Positions 43,201-49,582 of a stretch of DNA of 49,582 nt are shown piece by piece. Location: IMG/VR virus record IMGVR_UViG_3300031758_004985, positions 1 to 49,582 of that record; one strand, 5' to 3'. The first letter of the stretch is position 1. Each line of letters begins with the position of its first letter. The position numbers were made by a program, and so were the translations under genes. The notes beneath the pieces were generated by a model, which saw only the letters and a program-made list of their open reading frames with translations, was not told the origin of the DNA and made no database searches. The stretch is from a virus.

Positions 43201-46200
43201 TGTCAAATATATCTATTCTTCCGTTATCTAGAATAACAGTGCTGCCGTCTTGGAAGGTGTCGCCTTTCTTACTAAACACTAATAGTGTTTTATCATCATT
43301 CATGAATTCAATAGTTGACCCAAATCTTTCGTCAATCTCATCACTGATACTACGAATAGTTTGAGCTTTTTCATAGGTTTCGCTAGTTAAATCATAGACA
43401 AATATTTTTCCGTTGTTGGAAGCGCCTACTATGTCTGTAATTCCAATGGCTAGAGAATCTCCAGTACTGCTTAATGCTACACTGGCACCAAATCTTGTGT
43501 TTGCTTCAAGATCGCCTGTTGCCGGTTCTAATACTGGTAAAATAAGATCGTAGCTATTGCCATTATACTGATATACAAATACCTTGTCTGCATTAGGGGC
43601 TGATATCGCTAAACGATCCCCTGAGGAAGAAAAATCAAAATCATAAGCAAACTTATCAGAAGCAGGGCTAGTGTCCTCAATGTTTAATACATCGTTGGGG
43701 AAATATCCTAATATATTTTTATCAGTTACTACTGTCCATTGATCAATATCAAATGCACCGGCAGATAAATCCTCAATTGCTTCATATATACTTTGATTAT
43801 AAAATACTAAATCTCCCTGGTAATACTCAATTAAACTGCTAAAGGCGCCACGATACCTTCTATCATAATCCATGTGCCACTCAATGCCGCTATCGTCACT
43901 TACGTTAGAGTATCTATACAGATATAATTTTCCAGATAGAGGACTTGTTATACCAAGAATATACTCTCCATTAGACTGAGAGAACTTCATCTTTGTACCA
44001 AATTCTTCGTTGTTTAATACAGGATGAGGGCTAGTAAATGATGTTACTACTCTGTATGTTCCATCAGCAATTCTTTTGTATAAAACAACCAATCCTTGAC
44101 CAACATAGCCAGAAGGTGTTCCTGATTTAGTTGCTTCGATTAATCTTGCGGGAGTCCAGTCTTGAGCAAATTGATCAATAGTTGATGTTTCAGCATCTAA
44201 TAAGTTAGTTGCAGCTTGCCAATGAACATTTCCAACTCGAACAATGTCGTTTTCATTATAATTTGCTGTTGAATTATAATTGCCGCGGTAAGTTGTTTTA
44301 ATGTTAGAAGCACGAGGAGCAGCAATAGCTAACCACTCTGCATCTTCTGACATTGCCAATTTAGTTCCAAAGCCGCTATTTGTAAAATCTGCTATAGGAC
44401 CTAAGGCTGACACAGTAAGTTCTTGTAGTCTTCCCCAAGTTCCATTGAATACATTGTATATTAATACTTTATTTTGTTCTGTTCCTACAGCCAAAGTAGT
44501 TCCAAGCTTGTTTGTAGCTAGGGCAATACCAAATTTTTCTTCGGTTCTTGGCTCATCATTTTTTAATTCTACTTTAGCATATACTGGAGAATTTTTCCAA
44601 ACTGCCCAGTTGTTAGACTGTTCATTTGAATCTGCCCATATCAGTTCTCCGGCTTTAATATTTGTAGATAAAATTTCATTAGCTAAATCAATACTTTCAA
44701 GTCTCTGACTAACAAAAATCAATTCTCTAGTTGCGCCTGATAATCCTTGAAAGTTTGGAATTTCTTTTTCTACAACTATAGTATCGTCTATTAGATCAGA
44801 CACTGTATAAAATCCGTCAGCGTCGCCTGACGATTGTAATCCAAATACATCCCCAATAGATAAATTAGGAGTTATATCACATTCAAATGTTAAGATTCCG
44901 TTGTCATATGTTGCACCTATAATAGTAAATGGTGCTCGAGTAATTCTATAAACATTCCAATAATCGCCGCCTGCATTTAATGTTTCAAAGGCGCACCAAA
45001 TGTAATCTCCTATTGAAAATTCATTTGGATTTTGATCTAAAAGGTCAAGTAAAGAATCAACACTAAGTGTTACGTCGTCGTATCTTACATACCCTGGAGT
45101 TCTTAAAAATCTTGTTTTATGAGATCTTATTGGCCAAGGATTACTAGAATAATTAACTGTTCTAACAACAAGGTCTGTTGGCACTTGTCTGTAAACAGAG
45201 TCAACAATATTAGAATCAATAGAATTAACAAATTCAATTGGCTGTGGATTAATTTTAAAATTATCTTCTTTTAGTTTAATTTCAATTTCATCAAACGCTG
45301 CACTTGCACCGTATTCTCCTACTCTAACAGCCCATTCTTCATCAAACACAAGACTATCTTGGTCGTTTGCACTTAAAACGTCAAACAGTTTGTTTAAAAC
45401 ATTCTTTGTGCCCTTCTCAATAATCATACCTTGATAAAACTTATACTGACTTACGTCGTCTCGAATAATATTTTCAAGGTACTGTCTATTTTGATATCCA
45501 ATTAAATGTTGCGCTACTTTTTGTTGGCCTGCATCAAAATTATCTGTGTCTAAATCATAGAAATCAGTAAACTGTTCTGCTTTATAATCCCAGTTAGGAA
45601 TTAACCTAGGTGTAGGTTTTTCTAATAGTAGCTTCCACTCATTACTATTAAACAGTTCTACTCCGGGAATAAATTTGTTTGCACTATAATAAAATTCTTT
45701 AAACTTTACAATTGTTCCTAACGAATAATCTGTCCAAGGCTCCCAATCTTTAATTACTGCTTCATCATAGATAAATCCTGGAATACTAAATCCGCCTGTC
45801 CAGCTTTGAGTAAGGTAGCCGTTTATTTTAATTCTTTCTTGACGATACCCTGGTTCTAAATCATAGATAACATCATTAAACATTGTTCTATTATCTATAA
45901 CAACTACATGTTCTTTTTGTATTAGATAAAAAGTAGCTGAATAAATTCCGTGGCTAGTGTTTGCAGGACTTACTGAATAATTGTTATCTGTTCTATAAAT
46001 GCTTGTTAGATCAGGATCTAATTTTTGCCCGTCAACTCTTAAAATGTTATATCCGTAAAAACTATCTTTAATATCATTAACTACTGAAAACTCAGTATTA
46101 AGAGTAATTTTTTCTGCTGCAGGACTTAGAGAGATAACTGCTCCAGTTTTCCATTTCTGAGTAGCCCAGAACATAAATTCTTTTAAGCTGGTGTTCCAAT

Positions 46201-49200
46201 TAGAAATACTTTCAGTGTTAGTATTAAAGTCGTCAAATACAAATCCTTGGTCTTCTAAATAGATACCGTATCCTTCTAAAAAACTTACCACTTCTTGTAT
46301 TGTACTAAGTGTAGTTCCGTAACTTAATTTTAATACTTTACGTTTTTCCCAAACTTTACCAAGAGTGGCAACTACTCCGCCTGTTTCTGGGAGACTTGGT
46401 AATAAGACATAAAGATCTTTATCAAAAGTATCTCCGCTTATGTGATTAGTTTTTACTCTATAATATCTTCCGTTGTATCTAATTACTTTTCCAGCTACAT
46501 AAGTTTGGTTAGTATCAAAATCTGTAAATGATTCGCTTATTCCGCCAATTCTAATAGTAGGACCGTCTTGTAATTTAGAATAGTAACTAAAATACGGTTC
46601 GTCTTGATTATACCCTGCAATATTAAATCCGTCAGACACTTTAACAATAATAACTCCACTATAAGAAATTTTTCTAATTGGAGAGCTAGTGTTAAGAACA
46701 ATGTTATAATTCTCCTGCGGAACAAATACATTATTTTTAGAAGTTGGAGATTTAGAATCAAGAATTAATCTAAATTTTTCCTTACTGGTAAATCCGCCAA
46801 GTTTGCTGACTATTCTATTTGTTAAAGACGACAAGTCACTCTTATAACTAGAAATATTATAATTGTTGATAGTAAAAATATGATCAGAGATATAATTTAT
46901 TAATCCGCTGGAATATTCTCGAGTAGCATCATTAACATTCGAAGGTAAAATTATATCCTGAAGTCTTATACGAAGATTGGTGTCTTTGTATACTAACTGA
47001 TTGGCTTTATTTTTTACAATTCTACTTCTATCAAAGCAAGTTCCTAATGTTTTGTTAGGAGATAAGGTTAAGAAGGCTAGAAGCGCAGCAAACGGATAAA
47101 GACTTGATCTTCTCCATGCTGTCTCAACTGGACCTTGATCTCCAAATTCTAAATATCCGGCTGGGCTTGGATTTATTACGCCAGTGACCATTCCGGTTTC
47201 GTACGGACTTATTAATCTTCCTTGATGGTCAACAGGAATCATATCTATCAGTCCTGGCCGCTTGTAGTGCAACTTTCTAGTTACTGGTTTTCCTGGCTCT
47301 CGAACTGCACCGTCATTTAAATCTTGCCAAAGAATTCTATTATTAGCAGTGTATGGCGCTGGTCCATATACTGATTCCCACCATACAGGTTTAATAGTAA
47401 ATCCTAAAACCTCCCAAGGATGTGAATGCGGTCTGTCTGTATCAAGGAGCCATTTATAAATTGCTCTCCAGTGTGCTGGCACGGGTCTTCCGTCAGGTGC
47501 AATGTTTCCTCTATAATTGAAAGTAAAGCCGTTAGTTCTGTCATACGTTGGTAATCTAGTGTAATCTTGATCTATCTGGCTTGACCAGTAATAAAAATAT
47601 TTTGATAGGACTTGATTGTATTCATCTAAATCATAGTCTGTATTTCTAAAGTAACCTGGGATAGTATCTTCAATGTTAAAAATTTCTGGATTGTAAGAGA
47701 TTTTTATATTATTATAAATTCTTTTTTCTAACTCTAGAAGCAATTCATCTCTATAATCACCAAATGCAATAGTAATACTTCCGTCGTGTCCTTGTATAAC
47801 ATCTGTAGGTTCAATATAAGTTGTATCTTGAAAAATTTCAGGAACAAACTTTGGCCAGATGCCTAATTTTGTTGGTGTAGGAGGTACGAAAGTTCCGTCA
47901 GTTGACTCGTACTCATATACTTCAATCAAGTCATCCTCGTTGATGTCTAAGATGATTTCTAAATATCCTGAAGAAGTAAAGGTATAATTCAATCCGTAAA
48001 GTAGTTGTTCACCATTTAGATAAACTAAAACTGACTTATTTGATAATGCTGACATATCAAATACATCAGAAATTGGGTACATCTTTACACGAGAATCCAA
48101 CACAGGATATTCAGTTTTTTTACTTGGTCCATAGGCAAACATATCGCTTAGATAATAAGGATTTGTTTTAGGAGTCTGTTGATTTATTTGATATAAAATC
48201 TCATCAACATGGTCCCTAATATTGCTGCCAGAACCTGATTCTTCGGCTAGTCTTAAAAATAATCTTTTGAATGTTGCATACGTTTCTTTAGCGTCTTCAA
48301 CAGATTTTAGAACATTAGCAGTTTTTGAACCAAGATGATAAAGGCTAAAATTTAACGGACATGTGTGCTGAACGAACCGTGTACCGTACGAGGATGTGTC
48401 TCCTAAGTCTCTAAGATTACCTTGTCCAATATAATTTCCTACAAATCCTGGAATATTTTCAGAGATTGAAGATACATGATCAATAACTTCGCCTAAAGTA
48501 AAGTATTGTAAATTATTGTTTAAAGGATTATTTTGTAAACTTAAAGGTATTTCGTAATATCCTTTTTTATTCTTAGCTTGTTTTGCAAAGCATTTTAAGG
48601 TTATTACATCTGAATCTGTAATTGTTATTCTACTGTTTTGATTAAGCGATACGTATTTGTAGTTTATTCCTGTTTCTACAGTAAACGCAGTCTTTGGAAT
48701 TCTTTTACCGTTAATTAAAACTCTAACTTCAAGATCTAATAAATCGTTTGCATTATCGTATACGTCAATAGGAAAGTTATTCTTATATTCTGTACCTTCG
48801 TAAATTCTAATAATAGGTTGAGCATTAGTAATTAAATTCTTACACCATCCATTAGAATATTCTTCAAGATTATATCCGTGAATAATTTTTAAAAATCCAG
48901 TATCTGTATTTTTTGATAGTGTAACAAAGTTTTCTTTATATTGAAAATAATCTGTTAATAGATTAAATTCAAATAATATGTCTCCTACATTTGCTATATT
49001 TTGATAAGATAACCCGAACCCTAATTCAGAGTCGGCACTAAGTGAAGAAGTTTTATATGAAAAAATCTTATTTCCTGCAAAACTTGATCCGTCGTAAACA
49101 GAAATGTCTGCAAAGCTATTTCCATCCTCGTCAAATAAATCAAATAAAGGAGACTGATTTACTGTTATTTTTTGCTGGCCTTTGTTCCAAATGGATCCAT

Positions 49201-49582
49201 TATAATAATACATTGATCCTTGATTTTCTTGGCCGAACTTTACAAGAACTGTTTCTCCGTTAATAGGAACAGTATCGTCAGTTTCAATTAGAGTAATTTG
49301 ATCTTGTGCTACCGTTACTATATCAAGCAAGTGATTTCCTTCACTTTGCGAGGTTAAGGTAACAACTTGTGTTAGATTTTTATCTGAATATAGTCTAATT
49401 CTTTTATTATCAACTACGTAAACATAATAAACTTGGCGATTAACTAGTCCACCAATTGCAGTGTTACCGTTTGACAAATATTCTACTCGTCTTCCGTTAA
49501 CTAATCCGTGATCAATATCAAGATTAAGGTGGTTAGTCGGAATTTCTACATTTGTAATTCCGTTAAATTCAACTTGTCGATT
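37289..49582 (-). CDS. Giant virion structural protein (at least 4097 aa; 5' end outside window)
   Basis: The frame is open from the right edge for 4097 codons, so the true start lies beyond the window. In translation order it starts with LVNGRRVEYLSNGNTAIGGLVNRQVYYV, a beta unit known from marine phage adhesins. It then has a long unique region with IWPKFVPEIFQDTTY and WRAIYKWLLDTDRPHSHPWEVLG. A seven-blade FG-GAP-like propeller lies at about 44550-43040, and five chitin-binding-like (CBM5/12) modules are at about 46395, 45625, 44150, 43725 and 37570. GGSGYxxAP beta units and many VxVNGxxL repeats fill the rest. The gene likely encodes a baseplate or tail-fibre-scale protein contacting the host surface. 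Confidence 0.85.
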   Translation of the reverse strand, partial: NRQVEFNGITNVEIPTNHLNLDIDHGLVNGRRVEYLSNGNTAIGGLVNRQVYYVYVVDNKRIRLYSDKNLTQVVTLTSQSEGNHLLDIVTVAQDQITLIETDDTVPINGETVLVKFGQENQGSMYYYNGSIWNKGQQKITVNQSPLFDLFDEDGNSFADISVYDGSSFAGNKIFSYKTSSLSADSELGFGLSYQNIANVGDILFEFNLLTDYFQYKENFVTLSKNTDTGFLKIIHGYNLEEYSNGWCKNLITNAQPIIRIYEGTEYKNNFPIDVYDNANDLLDLEVRVLINGKRIPKTAFTVETGINYKYVSLNQNSRITITDSDVITLKCFAKQAKNKKGYYEIPLSLQNNPLNNNLQYFTLGEVIDHVSSISENIPGFVGNYIGQGNLRDLGDTSSYGTRFVQHTCPLNFSLYHLGSKTANVLKSVEDAKETYATFKRLFLRLAEESGSGSNIRDHVDEILYQINQQTPKTNPYYLSDMFAYGPSKKTEYPVLDSRVKMYPISDVFDMSALSNKSVLVYLNGEQLLYGLNYTFTSSGYLEIILDINEDDLIEVYEYESTDGTFVPPTPTKLGIWPKFVPEIFQDTTYIEPTDVIQGHDGSITIAFGDYRDELLLELEKRIYNNIKISYNPEIFNIEDTIPGYFRNTDYDLDEYNQVLSKYFYYWSSQIDQDYTRLPTYDRTNGFTFNYRGNIAPDGRPVPAHWRAIYKWLLDTDRPHSHPWEVLGFTIKPVWWESVYGPAPYTANNRILWQDLNDGAVREPGKPVTRKLHYKRPGLIDMIPVDHQGRLISPYETGMVTGVINPSPAGYLEFGDQGPVETAWRRSSLYPFAALLAFLTLSPNKTLGTCFDRSRIVKNKANQLVYKDTNLRIRLQDIILPSNVNDATREYSSGLINYISDHIFTINNYNISSYKSDLSSLTNRIVSKLGGFTSKEKFRLILDSKSPTSKNNVFVPQENYNIVLNTSSPIRKISYSGVIIVKVSDGFNIAGYNQDEPYFSYYSKLQDGPTIRIGGISESFTDFDTNQTYVAGKVIRYNGRYYRVKTNHISGDTFDKDLYVLLPSLPETGGVVATLGKVWEKRKVLKLSYGTTLSTIQEVVSFLEGYGIYLEDQGFVFDDFNTNTESISNWNTSLKEFMFWATQKWKTGAVISLSPAAEKITLNTEFSVVNDIKDSFYGYNILRVDGQKLDPDLTSIYRTDNNYSVSPANTSHGIYSATFYLIQKEHVVVIDNRTMFNDVIYDLEPGYRQERIKINGYLTQSWTGGFSIPGFIYDEAVIKDWEPWTDYSLGTIVKFKEFYYSANKFIPGVELFNSNEWKLLLEKPTPRLIPNWDYKAEQFTDFYDLDTDNFDAGQQKVAQHLIGYQNRQYLENIIRDDVSQYKFYQGMIIEKGTKNVLNKLFDVLSANDQDSLVFDEEWAVRVGEYGASAAFDEIEIKLKEDNFKINPQPIEFVNSIDSNIVDSVYRQVPTDLVVRTVNYSSNPWPIRSHKTRFLRTPGYVRYDDVTLSVDSLLDLLDQNPNEFSIGDYIWCAFETLNAGGDYWNVYRITRAPFTIIGATYDNGILTFECDITPNLSIGDVFGLQSSGDADGFYTVSDLIDDTIVVEKEIPNFQGLSGATRELIFVSQRLESIDLANEILSTNIKAGELIWADSNEQSNNWAVWKNSPVYAKVELKNDEPRTEEKFGIALATNKLGTTLAVGTEQNKVLIYNVFNGTWGRLQELTVSALGPIADFTNSGFGTKLAMSEDAEWLAIAAPRASNIKTTYRGNYNSTANYNENDIVRVGNVHWQAATNLLDAETSTIDQFAQDWTPARLIEATKSGTPSGYVGQGLVVLYKRIADGTYRVVTSFTSPHPVLNNEEFGTKMKFSQSNGEYILGITSPLSGKLYLYRYSNVSDDSGIEWHMDYDRRYRGAFSSLIEYYQGDLVFYNQSIYEAIEDLSAGAFDIDQWTVVTDKNILGYFPNDVLNIEDTSPASDKFAYDFDFSSSGDRLAISAPNADKVFVYQYNGNSYDLILPVLEPATGDLEANTRFGASVALSSTGDSLAIGITDIVGASNNGKIFVYDLTSETYEKAQTIRSISDEIDERFGSTIEFMNDDKTLLVFSKKGDTFQDGSTVILDNGRIDIFDKYYTNFIYGESLTFNDSSLLKYGESIAVADSTILVSAPEYDDSYVENTGIVYSFKKLKTQYSWKKLYQESAVVDVEKIKKLFVYNSRTNTLLNYLDVIDPVQGKIAGPADQEIKFKTYFDPAIYSYSNNDLNVDEGLDWTSEQVGVLWWDLTNAKFLDSYVEDLIYRSSTWNTLHKNASIDIYEWVESKILPSAWDDIADTESGLSQGISGQSLYGDNAYSIKKRYDSISKTFKNTYYFWVKNKVTVPSVAGRNISATDVANLISDPKAQGYQFVSFLSKNSINLYNFKSLLENNDVNLNFQYWIIDKTDNNSHYQWKIISENENTSIPKEIEEKWFYSLVGKDANDRPLPDLNLPIKLRYGIESRPRQSMFVNRLEALKQLFERANSVLAKNLIADDYDLSDLLMTEPKPSSVSRLYDRVIDTELELRFINTDSLRQAILTPVITDGRITEVVISNSGYGYTTAPSIKIYGSGKNADILPVINSKGQITEVLINNPGQGYSDGTRLTVRYYSVLVNSDSAALNRWSIYQWDNVSWFRAKTQTYDVTQYWDYIDYYATGYNQFTKVDYAVDGTYQLPLLKTKIGDTVKVNNIGSGGWIILEKYADSTSVDYTQSYSVVGRYQGTIQFKDNLYKYKEGGVGYDGSLFDSDGYDEFASVELRVILNSFKDKIFVDTLRVEYLKLFFSSIRYVLSEQTLVDWVFKTSFVKAKHNVGSLKQKVTYNNDNLDNFEDYINEVKPYRTKIREFISTYNTVQNTPLSLTDFDLQSTISNQDTIIPVNVRVSETVNAVPPVTEISGTSVLSEYPWKHWYDNVGFTLSSIEIVDGGSGYITAPTVIIEDSYGVKASAKAFISNGQVSKIRIINSGTRFLKAPIVTLSGGTALSDNYARAVAIIENGVVRSSMIKMRFDRTTRTYAVTSILETETFSGDIQVTGKRLQFDLKWAPNTEVGKTLITINNVEILRDDYRLVVKNTQINGFTQYYGSVIFETPPTKGATVVIRYNKSSIHLNAADRINFYYDPQTAQLGKQLSQLMTGVDYGGVNIVGLDFNIQYGWDNLPWMTIPWDTFDDSFDDYVYTGANYEVVLDYVPALNEEINVYISRYDPEDLRSVNGYLPPVRIDNYDYEGVPIPGYPDAVMATFVGDGVNQTVVIPEDKITINSNDIVIVRRSTSDGSYKPLETNYDIRLDGGPIDYSSATGLNADDIIIDGDGFVTPTSSSAPEEVVPGHISDTVAIKVYNRPTSGSAKIISKNYKGDNSTSSFTLDQIPNGNAVLIVKLDDQILTRGVDYQYDWKLNEVKLTAAASNTQIVNITSFGLNSSNVVDLDYFIADGVSTEFITRASWSSNFEGFVLVNGEAIDYVLFETDESYGESSIGKLGIKFAAPPELDSVITYAITPIIEGTPVLDKMSIIRSESFEAEEEVFSYTLTIPIGKKLPFGRNSIVRVGQEVLRSPRTFYFTLSGGQLTYNIPQYQLTPSTLTISNLSVYVDGKLLSPVIDYTFNGAGISVTLLSSSYVEGTVLSIAILTDADYRIEIDSGGVTNLILTESYPTGTEVEVITYYNHDILNVERTNNKLESQGTIVPMSADYYEFKKNTAGMFSLKAPVSSDDYVWVTKNRKLLTHSVDYSLHPLKQSIMLSEDLISSDIVEIIVFNDQVTEQAISYMQFKDILNRVHYKRLRSDKQTSLARELNYYDSEIEVTNGSVLADPLSLKNIPGIIEINGERIEYLYKNGNILGQLRRGTLGTGVPTLHSFGMLVQDISFSETIPYNDELIIENHYSDGSTKLVPLEFTPALTSGTVADGSTLYTGWRRSSTPTQFGQCDDVEVFVGGWLVMGDWTSDTSYNLGDIVIYGSYNYRCTSDHISSDSFFNDSDKWKFFTGNRRLKKHPYEVHCLDNGPESPGADVEFDADFAVDGTTKGVLLSEIPSIGTKISIVKRQGKIWNEPGKSLSFSNTPIAKFLKRYEGAWPNKTP

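Noticed and set aside
1-49582. tRNA genes, integrase, transposase or attachment sites
   Set aside because: No cloverleaf-like sequence with T-loop (GTTCRANYC) in a gap, and no recombinase motif was found; gaps are all under 100 bases.

Overview
The window looks like part of the genome of a T4-type tailed phage (myovirus), low in G+C. It is most like the large marine T4-like phages that infect SAR11 or cyanobacteria. I base this on the tightly packed overlapping genes, the auxiliary genes (folE, queE, thyX, HIT, MoxR/VWA, T4 RNase H-like nuclease), several copies of a T4-type late promoter octamer (TATAAATA and near matches), and a run of multi-kilobase virion genes. The host assignment (SAR11-like) is inference from base composition and gene style; no database search was run.

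Layout. (1) Positions 1-12741, plus strand: an early/middle-type block of nucleotide and metabolic genes. In order it holds a phosphoribosyltransferase, HIT protein, nucleotide-sugar dehydrogenase, GTP cyclohydrolase I, several small unknown genes, QueE, a 5'-3' exonuclease (T4 Rnh type), more small unknowns, a MoxR AAA+ ATPase, a VWA/HExxH partner and ThyX. Most genes are coupled by ATGA or TAATG overlaps. The MoxR and VWA genes each have their own perfect-consensus sigma70 promoter, with a dyad in the spacer. (2) 12731-15555, minus strand: a glycosyltransferase-like protein, a radical SAM/SPASM enzyme and an SDR-like protein. (3) 15638-19076, plus strand: a four-gene block (unknown two-domain protein, Asp/Asn beta-hydroxylase-like protein, two tandem SGNH-like proteins) behind a perfect TATAAATA late promoter. 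(4) 19077-29669, minus strand: a 2OG-Fe(II) oxygenase, three radical SAM enzymes (two Twitch type, one SPASM type), two small unknowns, a repeat-plus-methyltransferase-like fusion, four glycosyltransferase-like proteins in two paralogous pairs, and a conserved small protein. (5) 29747-49582, minus strand: virion genes, comprising a small tail protein, three tail-fibre-like paralogs, a structural protein and one giant protein of at least 4097 residues that runs off the window.

Working idea. Regions 2-4 lie between nucleotide metabolism and the tail-fibre genes. They combine peptide- or small-molecule-modifying radical SAM enzymes, two hydroxylases, glycosyltransferases, a methyltransferase-like fusion and SGNH hydrolases. 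Together they look like a virion- or host-surface modification island, possibly protein hydroxylation followed by glycosylation. This is the strongest candidate here for an undescribed system. The second candidate is regulatory: at 7715-7751 a late promoter lies at the 5' arm of a perfect hairpin that pairs the start codon, the arrangement T4 uses to silence early read-through transcripts.
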